A stretch of 64,000 nt of DNA from Membranipora membranacea (GCA_914767715.1 OU612066.1:36864283-36928282), one strand, 5' to 3'. Positions 33,131 through 47,877 are shown, counted from the first letter of the stretch. A program made the numbers and translations. Notes: generated from the letters alone by a model not told the origin.

Positions 33131-36100
33131 CTACTTTGCCTGCCTTTTTTTGAGGTAAATGACAAGACCAATTATAAACAGGACAACAGCAGCTCCCGTA
33201 GAGCCTCCGACTACTGCTCCTAAATTGATGAGCACTTTATGATCACCATCATCAGCTGGTACGATCTGTGTGGTCACATTCTCTCTCACCTCCATATCGA
33301 CAATCAGGATATCACCTAGTGTCGGCTACAAGCATATATAACATCATTTACGCTGGCTTCTCGACATTATTTTGGGTCAATTCTCAAGGTAATAAAAGAA
33401 AAACTGTTGCATTAACATCTTGGCCTGTAATCTAATACATTTTTCCTATTTGAACTATCTTATCCTCTTGAACACTTGTCCCGTTTTTTGATTTCAATGA
33501 AATTTGCTTCATTTGGTTGCATTTCGAGTTGCTTTCATTGACAGGTCAGAACAAAGAAAAAAGACTCTGAACACTAGGAACTTGGAAAATGCAACATTTA
33601 TTAATTCAATTCACAGCAATGAATAAAGTGTACTGCATCTCAAAAAATGGGTTTAATTGACTAAGTTATCATCATTACCTCGTCTGGGATGTAAACTTCA
33701 TATTTATCTCCATCAAGCTTAATCTGAAAAAAAGCAAAGATAATTTATACTCTTCATCTCAAAGCTCTGGACTGGACGCGTGAAAGCATGAATCATGAAA
33801 GTATCAAATGGATATAACCTAACACATTTGAGTTGAAAAAAAATTAAAAGGGAAGTTAACCATTTGATGAGAAGAGGAATGTAAAAAATGAAACTAGAAA
33901 CTAAAATAGAAAACTGTGTTGAATAATATAGCTGAATAGGCTAGGTAAATCCCAAGTGGCACGTTGAATGAAAGGCATTGATGTTGCAATTTTGTAATTG
34001 GTGTATTATGAAACTTTTTCGACAAATGTTATTGCCAAGTAGAGTCTTAAACATATTATATTCAAGACAAAGTGGCCGCACTGAAATATCAGCACATTGT
34101 AAGAAGTTATTTTCACTTTCACTCCAAAGAGGCACCCGATTCTAACTTATAGTACACCAAGGAGTTTGTCTAAAAGCCCCTATTTATATTATTGTAATGC
34201 ACATGCTTTTTTTAATTGTTACAGTTGCCGATGTAATTAAAAAATGTATATACACGCTTACCGGTTTGGAAAACTCTTCGGGTTTGAGGAATGATGCAGA
34301 CACAATATTAGACCAAGGAGCGCTGTTGTTCTTCCTGTCCAGAGCTCTAAGCCTTATATAGTATACGATCTCAGTGTTGTTAGATACAGATTCTGTGCTG
34401 TTTTGGTCATCAAGTGAGCGTTTAGACCTGCTTGAGATGATGCTGGCTAGCTCAGCTGAAATAAATAAAATCATCATTGATCATCTTTTACTATAATATA
34501 AATTGAATTTAAAATTGTCTACATTTAACATATTCACGCAAGTCAAACCACACATGCAGGTCAGTGTGTGAGAATCAGTTCAGGAGCCACTCCATTGCTG
34601 TTGAACTATTCTCCGTGGTTCCTTTTCAAAGTTTTCTAAGTTGTCATCGATATCAACTGCTCAACAACCATATGCAACATCTCACATGAGAAGCGGCTCC
34701 ATAAAATTGTTGCAACCAAAGAACAAGACCTTTCTATTTCAAGCTGTTTATGTTTGTGAATTACAGGCTACACAAGTATCATTGTATGCTAGATTTCGGC
34801 AGTTTCCTAGATTCATTTGGAGAAATAATCCCCAAACTTTTTTTGGCATTGATGGCAGGAGGAGTTTTCCTCATACGGGAAGGTAAATACCATAAACTGC
34901 ATGATGATGGTGCCAAGGACTTCTTCAGATTGGCTTAGGCAGCTAGCAATTGGTTCCTGGATGAACTAATACGTTTAATGACATACAGTTGGTGGCTCTA
35001 GGTTGTGGTGACAGCAATTTATACGATATGAAATAATTGTATTTTAGTGATGTAATGCAAATGGTAACTCAGAAACCAGATTGCAGATGGAGATCGAGGA
35101 TAACCTGAATATAAAAAACTACACGCTGACAAGGTGGTTGTGACGATGAACAATTTATCTTTAATATAAACATAATTTCTGTGCTTTAAGTTCCTTCGAT
35201 TTTCCAGTTTTCGCACATACAACTGTGCGACCAAGGCTTGTATGTCATTAGCTGAATATTGTCAAACGAAACACTACACTTAAAAACTGATTGCTAGCGG
35301 CCCTACTCAATCAGAAAATTTACCAAGTGACATCGTCATGCCAGTAATGGTTTATGGGAGTTACCTTCTCTTATGAAGAGAACTCCTACCACCTTCAATA
35401 ATTCACGTCCAGAAAGAGCTTCGTCATTTTTCTGAATGCAAATCTTACATAAATTTATCATAACTAACTAACTGACTACCAGACTTTAATGTATCTATTG
35501 AATTCAGATTTCCCTCTAATTTCCATTTCATATTTAATAACATTGGTTGATAATTAACTTATGTAATTCATCAGCCGAATACTCACTTGTATTAATTTGG
35601 ATTTTCACTGGTTGACCTGCTTCTTTATCTAAGTCACTTGAGTTTGTCCACACCCAGTAATTGGGTTCAAGGTTAGTGTTATTTAACACATATTCCTGAT
35701 CTGTGTACGCTGCTACCTCATACCCAGTCGCTAGAAAAACCAAACCAACAAACAGTTATATTAGATATTATACCAAAGTTCTCTTCATATTAAAGCCCGC
35801 TGAAAATTATAGCTGCTAAAAAGTTATTTGAGGTCACTACCTTCTTAGACACATTGATTGGTTGCCAGTAAGATGCGTTCTGGATTTAAACCAATAAATA
35901 GACCGTGCCGAACGCACTTTTGAATCTGAAATAAACTTGTGGTAGCAACTTACCTGTACCCTGTCCAGGGTCATCTCCAGCAGCTGTCCAGCCGATAGTG
36001 AACATATCTGAACCATCGACAGCAGTTAGCAATTTCAGGTCTCTGACAGGGTCTGGGGGCATTTTGTCATTAATTATTCTGACCCAGTTCTGTACATTAA

Positions 36101-39100
36101 TAGATCCACCTTGACAAGTATGAAACATGATTAATCTTTCATCTTTATTTGGAATGACATATGTTACGTGAGGGTTATTTGCTGGGAAAATCACGGGGTC
36201 TATCTCTGTCTAAAGCACCTTTAGGGTGAGACATCCATAATATGCACCACCACAGCTAAGTAGTCGATATACTGCAGTGGGATTTCAACCCAGGGCATCT
36301 AAAATCTGAATTTTGGGGTGCATGCGCTCTTAAAGGGCCAGTCGTCTTACGAGAGTAAATCAAATACTGAGTAATTAATATCATAGTGCAAATAAATAAC
36401 AAAAATTGTAGAAAATAGCATTAACAAAAATATTAGCAAAAATCACAGTGGATCATTGTGGTCAGGTGGAAGCAATAAATCAATATGATCTACTATGATC
36501 CCAATTTTCAGACTTTGCAGCAGTTTCACTACATTAGGTTGAAAGGCTGTTTTATTCATATGCCCTAATGTCTTTGCAGCCTGAGATCGTTCCAATCATA
36601 TCAAACATGGCCTAGTAGGACACTCAATGTATTAGCTACCTGTGGATCCTGCATATGTTTATGACACTAAATGCTGCAATGCAAACTTCAACTTTAATGA
36701 GATGATACGGCTCAACATTCTGTATCCTATTGTTGAATGATACGTAAATAAAACTATTCAATGATCATACTTATTGAGTGATAACACAAATCAAACACTT
36801 CTGCATACACACGATTCTCACCTTCAAGGCTTCTTGTGATTGGACTAAGCTTTTGTCCGTTATTATTACCACACTCAATGCATTCACTTATGTTCTTCAA
36901 GAAGGGAGAACCACTGATTTCTACCTAAAAATATGAGCAAAATAATTGAGCATCCCCACATCTCTGTATTAACTACTTGTATGCATGATAATCATGGGAA
37001 AAAAGAGTAATTTACTCAAAATTCTACTCATGTATTTATCTATACTTTTAGCACTGCAGCTTTATCACATCATGCTTCTGCAAGGACTAAAATTCTGCAA
37101 GAATATTATTTAGCGAAGGAGTTAAAGACAGTCTTCAACCCCTTGATTTAGCTTACTGTCCATCTATAGTATCCATTTCCCTCAAACTGATTTGCATTGA
37201 GGCTTCCACTGTAAACACCATCATCTGCTGCAGAATCAGCGCCTAAAAATGTTCAACATAACATTATCATTCTTATCTTTCTTAATGATTACTACCAAAG
37301 TATTATTATAAGTTTTGTCTGAAAATATCTCATGATTCCATCAGATGTGGCATTAAAAGTTTCGAAAGCTTAAAACTGAGATGTGGTATGTGAGCTGTGT
37401 CTGCTTCGGGTAGTTCTTCCAGTATGAAGGGGTGAAGTAAATTTTGCTTTACCTGCTCCATTGTCTTTCATCTTTATGAGTACCCGCGTGTTTGTGTTTG
37501 GTAAATTAACTGTTGCAAAGACCTCTAAACCAGACACTGGTATCACCCCTTTCTGTACTGTCACAAAAAAGTCAACCTTGCAAAAAAAAGAATGGTTTAC
37601 TGGGTGAGGAAATATGATTGCTTAGACTGGTGGTGAAGATTATGTCAACATATGTTGCAGATAAAAAGGCTGATGCATGTATCGAGCTGAATTTTACAAA
37701 TTTAAGATTTTTTCACGAATCAGATTATAAATGTGTTGTGTAGTCATCGGGAAGCTTTTGGGAAAAGCCGACACAATGGGGTTGTGTCAGGAGTTGCCAC
37801 TTATTTTAGGGGGCGCAGAACATATGTGACCATGAACTTGCATTTTTTCACACGAGCAGATCACACTTTTTGGTCTGGCAGCCGGGGAAAAAGAATGAAA
37901 AGGAGCGTACATACATAGGCGAATTATACTAACCAATGTTATTTGCAAAAACTTGACTGGGAACATAATTTGATATTCATTATAATATATATTATAATAA
38001 ATTTATGACTGAATTAAAGTGAAATAATAACATTCCAGCTTTTAATTTTGAATATCATATAAATCAAACCTAAAAAATTGATTAGAGTAAAGATTTCCAA
38101 ATTCCAATAAAGAACAATTCTATATCTTATAAGGCCACTCCAAATTAATACCTTGATATAGGTGAACCCCCGCCACCTTGTCAGAGCCCTGTTAAAATCA
38201 AAATGCCGCCAGACGCCAGTTGGAAATAGTCATAAAATCTGTTTTTTACCTCCTGGTCAATTGACAAGTAAAATATAAGTGGTGGTGACTCAATATGGAT
38301 GAAGAAAACAAAAAGTATAACATGAAAATAAAACCTTCTCTACAATTTTTCTTTCTCCTTCATTGTCCATCATGTATTTTAAAATAGTATTTCTGATTGG
38401 CCAATTAGTAGTGTGCTTTACCAATGTGAGGCAACCTTAAATCTTTTACAATAATAAAATTTGCCACAGGATAGGAGGCGTGGCTTGCTACCCTAGGTCA
38501 TTGGCTATTTATTTGTATACAATCCTTGTCAAAGCACATGGTTATATCAGTGCTCAGATGGTTTGCAATGTGAGTTAGTGGCATCAGGGATAATTCTCAC
38601 TGGTGGCATTACATTATCAAACACTCATGAGGTCGCAAGGTTTCTATAATTTATTTATCATTATTTGATTTAATTTGTAATAGAAATCAAGGAATTGCAG
38701 ATACTTTTTTCTTTCAGCATATAGGCTCATATTTTTTATTAACAAAGATACAGGTGAAATTTTTATTAGCTGAAACCAAGCTGTTTTTACATTAAAAGGT
38801 CTCATTTGCATCCTTATTGCCGATAAAAAAATTATGCAAAAGTATGGTCTCATCTGTAGAATAATGATCAAGGGAGATTACTTTTGAAAACATAACCTCA
38901 ATAGTTTTTAAACTGATTCCATCTCATAGGTGTCAAAAAAGGCGCTTAGCGCCAAATACTTCTAAAGGTCTTCAGTCAATAGCCATGCGAAAAGCTATTG
39001 GTGCCTATTATACAGTCTGCAATCTTTTATAAATATCCAATAACTCAGAAATTCACACGAGTTCATTTTGAACAGTGGTTGTTTGTCCTACTTTCCCTTA

Positions 39101-42100
39101 AACATTAATATAATAATTACCTGCGCCAGCTCATCGAACGAAATTCTCTGTTTGTCAGATCTAGCATCAATGTTTATCAATTGCTCGCCATCAACAGGAG
39201 TTGAAGTGATAGTTACTGTGACTTCCTGAGTAGATGATGGATTCACACTTGTAATGTTGTACTCTACTTTACCTGTCTGAGATATTAGAAATAAGGTGAT
39301 GCATCAATCATCTTTATCACAAAGTCAAAGCTTGATAGGTGACAATCATTGAATGAAAGTTTTCCACATTTATTATGAGGGCCATGTGTTGCCAAGTAAA
39401 ACATACCGAAGTGCCGTTTATGTCAGCAATGATTCTGTTGTTTGCTGGATCTTCAGTGATCACAACATCAGCAGAGTCATCTTCCATGGTCACTTCTACT
39501 CTTATATCTGCAGAGTAAGTAAATGACAGCCGTGTGTTTTGTATGCTGCTGTCAAGATACACATTCTGCATCCGTGAAGGTTCTGCTTGAGATAAGGCAA
39601 CCTGCTGATTCGAGATCTGCAACAAAATTATCTTCCATGAGGCATGGCCTATTATCATCTATGTTATACAATGGATATATTTGACAATTTGTTTTGCAAA
39701 CACATCATTTGATAATGTATTGAAGGAATTGGAGAGTCATGAAAAAAAACTGACTAAATTAAAAATTGAAAAAGTTTATCACTACACCCACCGTGACCGT
39801 AGCATCCTTTGAACTTTGCTGGGTCATAGTGAGAAGAGCAGAGGTTATACTGCTCAAAGCATTCCCATCACCAGCAAAGTAGGCTGAACCACCTGTTCCG
39901 GTTGATATTTCATCCAGTACTGTACCAGATGCTTGTCTGAACAAATAAAAAACCAACTACATTTACTGATAGAGCAGATGACACTATTATTTACCAACTC
40001 CGATGAATTAAACAAGCAATAACCAAGTCCATGGACGTAACATCAACACTCACCCGTAAGCAATGGTGTTGACAGCTATACCATCATTCTTGAGGCTTGG
40101 AATCACAGTACTCGGAACGGAAGATTCTCCGTCGCTCAGCAGTAAAATATATGTGCCAGCAGGTGAGTTATTAGTGTAGGATCTCAGGTTCTGTATGAAT
40201 TATCCAAAACAGAACATTACATCACATGCTCCAAATTAATTGTAGAAAAAAACATATACTAGTTTACATAGGCGCCTCGAAGCCCTGCCAACAAGGGAAC
40301 ATTTCCTAGTCAAAATTAAAAGTCAAAATTTAAAGGAATTGTTTTATTTTAAGTTTTCCAATGAACTCTACATGGTATTCAAATTCCATCTGAACTAGTA
40401 AACAACTTTCAAATCCTGCAACCTTAATGCAAAGTTTTGGTGATGGCTGTCAAACCATGTTGAACTATCTTTTATTCAAAGATGAGGTTCTCTTACTCTC
40501 TGGCATGTCGTGAGTCCGTCTCCAATGTTAGTCCCACCACCGGCAGATGTAGGTACTGCCTGAAGAAGTCGACTTCTTACTGCAGGTCCTGTGACTTCCT
40601 GAATGGCAGCCACTGTTTGAGCATTACTGTCAAAGTGAACTATTCCGACAGAGAAGCCATCCTGCACATAGTCTGTTATGTAGTTGCGGACAGTCTTAGC
40701 CAAGTTGGTAATTCTGTCACCCTAGAGTGAGAGATATTCAAAATATTTACGATACCATTTCAATTGAACCTGTTTTGAAACCATGCATCATTCAACTTTT
40801 TAAATAATGAATCCCTGGGAATTGATCGGGCAAAAAGTTAAAAATGTATTATAAATATATGTAAATAAATATATTATAAAACAAAATATCAAAATGAAAT
40901 CATTTCCGAGCTATGTAGGTCACTTCTCTTTTTGTTTCAAGTTTTCTCCCATGATAGAATGTATAAAAAACGACCATTCATGGTTAATCTGTTCCATGCC
41001 CCTTATAATGAAGCCTTAACTCACCACACAATCCCATTTAATGTTATTTTGTCAACCACAATCATTGGCCTCAGTGCCTTATTCTCCAAACATAGCCCTG
41101 TCTAAGCAATGCCACATGTCATAAAGAAAACAAGACTGTCCTGTCCCAAGGTTAGTTCTGCTAGGTTCTAGGTTTATCCACAAGAATTTAGTTGTTATGT
41201 TGGATTGTGATAGATTTTAATTGATTTGAATTTTTATTTACTAACTTACCCCCATACTGCCTGAAGTATCCAAGGCCATACATACAGTTTTGGTATTATT
41301 CAGTAGCTTTTGTTGAATGATTGTAAAAACAGTTGGAGGAGCAGCAGATTTCTTCCCTGGATCAGTCGAAGCTGTTAAAGATAAAATATATACTGTTGAA
41401 CTCGATAATGAAGGTAAGTTACATTATTGCAGACGATAAAACTTGGTTGACTTTGAGTTGGCAGAAAAATGCTAACTCACCGAAATCTTTGTGCTTACTG
41501 AGAACGTCTTCTGCACTGCGCTGATGACAGTTTCTGTTCTGCTTGTTAGGTGAATCTGGGTCATGTAGATGATCATCACTTGTGAATGTTGTTACTCTGA
41601 ACCAGCCAAACACGTTTATACCTCCTTTACAGAACTGTGTCACCTGCAATATTAGTAACCTATCTGAAGACAGTAATTAACAGCAAAAGTAGTTTTTATC
41701 TGCACACTCTCAGAATTGATCAGCGTCGTGCAATGCACGACTTGTTATGAACATTATCGGAAATGTAGGAGTAAGCAGACTGTTGAGTGAAAAATAAAAC
41801 CTGAATACTGCAACAATGTGTTCGATACCGCACCTTTTAACAGTGTTTAAATATTTGTAATAAAAGGTGTCATGCAATTAAAGCTAAACCCTTACTCCCG
41901 GTAGAAACTCAGCATACATCAGCGAGGCAGTACTATCCATACTTCCATCTAACTCGAAGGCACAGTTCTCAGGTAGTCCTGTTTCAGTATTTACTTTACA
42001 TCCTTGTGATTTATCATACAAATCATGTACTCTTCCTTTGATATTTCTAGGACAGCTGTGATTGAAAATATTGATTGTTTTTTCTTATGAAGAATAAGAG

Positions 42101-45100
42101 AGCCATGGTTAGAGAAGCTATCAAGTACTCACAGATATGATCGACAATGGTAAGCTGGTATTAAGTTCAATATTTCATATAGATTGGATAATGGTATGTG
42201 TTTAGTAAGGACATAGGTTTATGAGATAAGAAGTAGTAAAAACCGCATTTGATAAGAGCGTCTGCCGTAACACCAAATTTGAAGGTCATATTTCTGAACA
42301 ACAATACAGCCCATTCTGTATCAATGGTTGAATGGTTTCCAATAGTGCGCTCCAATTCCACCGCTATAGAAAGCTTCGAGGCACTGCAATTGAACCCCTA
42401 ACCCTAAGCACACCTTTAATTGGTGAACAGCAGGCTTGATCATAAAATTGATCATTAATTAATTTCCTATCGGGGATTGTGAGGCGGCGCTTCAAAGGAG
42501 GCAAATGGCAGTCAAATTATTTATTAGTTCTTAGAACTTACCCAGTTGGCTTCGGGATTTTTCCTGCATTATAAAATCTTGGGTCGCTCCCTCTTGGATT
42601 CTCATCATATAGTCCCCATCTCAGATGAGCCCATTCTCTCACAACTCTCTTCTCTAAATTAGTTGTAGAAAGAACCCATACACATAAATTCTAGACACAC
42701 AGACATTCTCAACTGTGATCATTACAATATATTACGTTAATTATGATAAGGGCACATTATGAAAATAATTTGTAAAACTTTATTTGCATTTGAAATGAGA
42801 GGTCATATCTATATGCATGAAAAGACTGGCTACATACCTTTGGCTCCATACTTTATAGGTAAATATTTTCTATCGAAATCTCTGGCGGTCACATCATCAA
42901 ATTTGGGGTCCATTTTACTTAATGTATTCCCTGCTACCATTGCTCTTTGGACTTCTCTAGCAGATGCCGCCACCCAAGCATCATATGAACCTTCAGCTAC
43001 ATCCTTGAACACACACTTGGAAATGTCCTTAGCCATGCTGGCAAGCTCTTCGAGACATTCAGCATTTTTGACAGGATTGACTCTCCTAACCAGGAAACGA
43101 GGAATCTGCACCAGCAGCATTTCTATCACTACAAATTATACAAAAGGTATTTGCGTTGCAATAACATCTTTAGTCAAGTTTTTTTTATAACTCTGTCAAG
43201 AAGACAATATTTTACAAGACAAAGTGGCAATTATCTCACACTGTGTTATCTGTTTCTCTTTTCATCAAATAATGCATGTCTTCGATTATTGATGGAAAAT
43301 GGCTTGTTTAGAAGAGCAGAATGAGTTTGAATTTGAATATACTTGTTAGTGGTTTGAGTGCATAGAATCTGCCTGGGATTATGATGCCACATATGTAGTT
43401 GTCTCCTTTGAATTGGTCAAGTAAACAATCCTTAGCCGCTCCAACCACCAACTTGAAGGCGCCTCTAGTTATTTTACTTATGTCAAACACAAGACTAAGC
43501 CCTCGTCCCACTTCGTTGTTATGCAAATTAATAAGTCGACGGCTCAATGCAGCATCAAAATCATCCTTCTGCCGTTCTACTCTGTAAACCTCAAACCGAT
43601 CCCCAACTTCCTTTGAGTTAGGTACACCCATAATCTGCTTCAAGAAAAAACTCCATAGTGTGTGTTGGAAAACACCACCTTTAGCATCTAAAACAGTAGA
43701 GTGATTTATCCTGTTATTCAGTTCTTTATACTGTTCATTAGGGGATACATGGTGTTTGTTGGCAGAGCCTTAATTGCTTAGTAAAATGACTCATAAGTTA
43801 ACCACTTATAAAGGAATAATCTGGATGCTGATGACAACATTCATTCAACATGTGAAATATTCATGAAAGAAATCTTTGACTCTATTTTGTCTTATTTGAA
43901 CTGAATTTATACAACAGACATTGAGATCATATAATAAAACTTTCTGATGGTCATCTTTATAATATTTAGTTACATGCGGAATCAAACTGACGGACTAAAT
44001 TGAATAGAACAATTCCGTGATAACAGACTACTTGGGGGATGTTGTATCATAAGGATGTTATCAGATTTAACCTTGAAGTATTATGCGAAGAATGGCATCA
44101 TGATCCACTATAGTTTTTCATTACTGATAGCCTTATATGGCTTATCAAACATACTAAGCCTAAATCGTCTGTTGTACTATGGCCTTTCACTGCAACCAAT
44201 ACAGTACATAGATTGCCTAAGTGAAAAGTTTATATCAGATTCATATGCTGACACAGACTATATATATTTTGCGAAGTATTAGTTGAGTGCGTACACAGAT
44301 TGCCACCCTGTGAAATAAGTGAATTTCAACTGGTGGCATCACATGAAATTTTCTCAGTTAAAATCTTAATTATTTAGACCTGTGGAGTTTAAGTTCTCCC
44401 TACTCGCATAATTTTGGGAAGGTATTATGATACAGTGACCTACTGTACACTTTGATTTAGATCCAAGTTCTAAATCTGAGCAGGTACTAAGAAATATCTA
44501 GAATGCCAACAGATTTTTTCACTGCATCTTCTTATTTCTTGAATTTAACGCAAAAGAATGGCCAAAAACACCTCAAAAGTCCCAAAAAATAGCTGTATTT
44601 TTGCATTCTTTTGCGTTAAATTCAAGAAAAACGAAGATGCAGGGAAAAAATATTTTGGCATTTCCTGTGTGCACCATGGCTAATGAAAGTGGCTTCGTAT
44701 GTGAGAACTTTCAAAAAAACTTTGTTTTGCCACAATAATGGTCATTTGGACAGCACATTTGATGTTAAGCAAAAGTTGCAAAAAATATTAGCTGTATTCG
44801 AGAGTCTACTGTTTTCGCAATATGCAAGCTAATTTGTTGAAAGTTAATAGGTATGGCATTTGAAGTGTACTCTAAGGGACAATCATATTTAATTTTGTTT
44901 CGAGCCTATGATCTGTTCTGAATTAATGATTGAAATTTCACATATTTTCACGGCTTCACAAAAAAAATGCATTGTATGGCGTGACGTAAAAAGTCAGTTT
45001 AGACTAGTCATATATCAAAGAAAATCAAATTTTACGATGAACGCAATCTCTAAGTATACATTCCACCTGTTTTGAAATTTCTTGCAATTAATTTGACTCC

Positions 45101-47070
45101 TCCATCTGCTTTGACAAAAACAGCGTTTTCTGCCTCATTTCCTCCCTTTAATGACACAACGTCATCGAATCAAGTTTTTGTTCAGGTATTCATTTTCAGT
45201 AGCTCGGCAGCTTTCCAACGGTATATGATATGTTGATATTCGGATCGGTCTTTGACATTACCTTAATGAAAGCATTGATTGCATGATCTTTAACCAATCA
45301 AAATTAATAAAGTCATAATCTACAACTCACCGTCATTTGGATAAAGCTCATGTCTCTTGCCCATTGCTGACAAATAAAACACCAAACCAGGTATATATTT
45401 TGGTACATTGATGAGATTCTCAACAAAACTAAAGTCTCCGCTATCGAATGGATCAAATCCATATTTCTCATACAAATCTGCAAAAAACAAAATTGCTAAC
45501 CTGTAATGTTCCGAAGTGTCTCTAACGTCAATGATGTACAATGTGCTGATATTTTGTTTCAGACGATCCTTTTTCAAAGGAAAGTGATAATGACAACCAT
45601 ATCGAGAATAAAATATAACTTTTCAGGTTTAATTAGATTGTTATTCATCACAATGCAACCCAACAAATTATTTAAAATATGATTATTGAGTGATAAATTG
45701 ACATATTCACACGCTATACAAAGTTGATTTACCGTTATCAAGGAAAGGGGCGGGTAATTTCCCAAATGTTTTTATGTAATCTGGTGTCATCTGAGTGAAG
45801 TCCCCTTCTTGACCACAACCACCTGGTTGAAGTGTATAAACTGGTTCGAGGAAGGAGCTGAGACCTGGTGCTACCGTCATCCGAGCTCTCGAGAAACTCT
45901 GTCCTTGTGCCTAGACATCAAAGGAAGTCCATTAAAAAATTGTTGGAAATTTATGTGATATGTCTTGCAACAAAGCTACCTGTTATATTTTTCCAATGGT
46001 ACCAATTCTCCTACAACCTCTGAGTTCTGGTTTTATAAGTCCTTTGAGTTGCCACAGGGGAGTAGGTATTCCCAACTGGAGCATCTTGATGGAAAAGTGT
46101 TCTGTCACTTGTTGGTGTAAAACATTTTGGGTTGCAGCTGATGCTGTTTTGCCGGTTTCAGGCTTTCCACATTCCCAATGACTAGGCATAACAATGTAAA
46201 AGTACACGGCAGAGGTCTTGCAAGTGTCTGTTCAAAATAGGGAAAAATGAGCTTATGACTGGATTTGGTGTTTTTTGAGGGCCGAGCCCTGGTGTTGTTC
46301 AACAAATAAGTAAATGCGCAACTTTACTGAGTCAAAGCAGAAACGGATTCTTAGATCTTTTCATCTACAATAGAATGGTTAGGGTGGAAAACAGTACAAG
46401 TTTATTCATAGAATAAAGTGTTTCGCTGACATAATTGCATGAAATTCAGTAAGTAGTGAAAAGATCAGCCCTTGAGAAGCATACTATTTCCATCAATGTA
46501 TTCAAATATATACATCACTCACCGCTGCCCAGTCTGCCTGTTCTGTCCAGTTAGAAGGTACAATAATAGTGACATTGTTGAAGTACATTCGGCCATCTGT
46601 GGCGTTAAGCAGGTACTTAGAAGCTCCCATTATAAGGCCCTAAAACATGATGAAATATTGTTTTTATATTAATATTCTTATCTGTCAGTGACTAATTCTT
46701 TGTCTCACTTTTCAGCTTTTAAAGAGTTTTCCATGCACTTATAGATATTTAGGAAGCACTGAGTATTTCGTCTCTCTTTTCAATAAAGGCAATAATCTTC
46801 CTGAGAATGATCAGTATCTTCAAAACCAAGATCGAATTTAAATGGAGGACACAAGAATAAGTTTACCTGGAACTTTGACAGTAATTCTGGATCTTCTTTG
46901 ATATCTTCATGAATGGCGACAAGAAAGTCGTAGCCTCCATCTGCATTCAATTTTATTTCCTGCCTTTTTCCTCCAATACTTCCTTCTGCATCGCAGAATG
47001 AATTGAAAACATAGCAAACTATGAGCATGTGAATAAGAAAGACGTAAGCGAAGCCTGTAGAGCCTGCCAT
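33131..47070 (-). CDS. CLCA: CLCA-family protein with a 261-residue insertion in the protease-like domain (1282 aa, 23 exons)
   Basis: Exon bounds 47070-46867, 46639-46523, 45910-45733, 45477-45331, 43687-43343, 43128-42838, 42653-42542, 42055-41896, 41643-41481, 41371-41250, 40721-40497, 40190-40054, 39936-39792, 39616-39407, 39276-39121, 37576-37453, 37242-37157, 36924-36822, 36199-35954, 35730-35587, 34455-34262, 33723-33679, 33325-33131 join in phase. Signal peptide: MAGSTGFAYVFLIHMLIVCYVF. CLCA N-domain: DGGYDFLVAIHEDI, YLLNATDGRMYFNNVTI. Exons 4-6 (residues 216-428 plus 167-215) are an insert absent from vertebrate CLCAs. Then REWAHLRWGLYDE (family HEWAHLRWG, first His is Arg433), VWA with intact MIDAS (DTSGSMG 607-613, T677, D708), FnIII-like PDPVRDLKL...IGWTAAGDD, and a membrane segment about 1249-1276 with KKRQAK tail. 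Vertebrate CLCAs modulate chloride current at the cell surface and self-cleave. Confidence 0.93.
36222..36340 (-). repeat. Old tRNA-derived SINE remnant in a CLCA intron
   Basis: The minus strand has AAGAGCGCATGCACC and a B-box-like GGGTTGAAATCCC, with a short body. Too diverged to assign to a family. Confidence 0.5.
44502..44663. repeat. Fold-back element in the CLCA intron before exon 5
   Basis: About 60-bp arms (ATGCCAA..., TGCATCTTC, TTCTTGAATTTAACGCAAAA and their complements) surround a 40-bp loop. It is palindromic and non-coding, a MITE-like insertion in the 1.6-kb intron inside the inserted cassette. Confidence 0.85.
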
Positions 47071-47877
47071 TGTGTTAGTCTCCACAACAAGGACACCAAT
47101 GAACATACCAGACAATGCAAATTAAGTATCACTTTCGTTATCTCAGTATGTTTACATTATACATTTAGCAATGATCCGGTGTTAAATTTCTATAAAGATC
47201 AATGCCATTTTTTATCTTTATTTTTTATGACAAATAATAAATCCGATGCACATAAACCGCTTTCATTTGATAAGTTTCCATGTACTTTATCACTCGTGGG
47301 AATTTGTCATTTGGCACCACTGACCTAGTCCCAACATGGATGCTTGTTTTAACCGAATCAACTTCACCCATTTACGCCAATATTTATTAAGACACAGCGA
47401 CATTTGATTTTAGCCCATAAAATCTCATCTCATAATAACAAATGTTTTTATTTGTTGCATAGCAATCTCTTTATTATGACAAATTGGTTTGGACATTTTG
47501 TTTCCCCTCACCACATCAAAACAATCATGCAGATCTGGGAGTCGTTAATAAGTTGACTTGAAATGTTGCAGCTCAAGAGCCGTATTGTGCCAGCTCTTAT
47601 AATTTATGTACCCAAAACTGTACTGAAGGTAATGGGATGAGAAAATTCCCGGTCTCGTTGGAATTGTCTCCTTCAGACCAAAAACAAGACACTCATTGAG
47701 CTAGGCACTTGTAATGTATATGGTAACTTTAGTTATGATCGAAAAGGCCTCAACACATATTTCAAACATAAATTTGGAATGTGAGGTATATTTTGGCTCT
47801 GTATATTTTGCACAAACGAAATCAGAATATGTGTCAATAAAAACTGTAGTATGTTGCATGAGCTCAAACAAAATACT

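Noticed and set aside
43399-43587. Plus-strand open frames across the CLCA exons
   Set aside because: They are shadows of minus-strand exons with consistent phases and homology.
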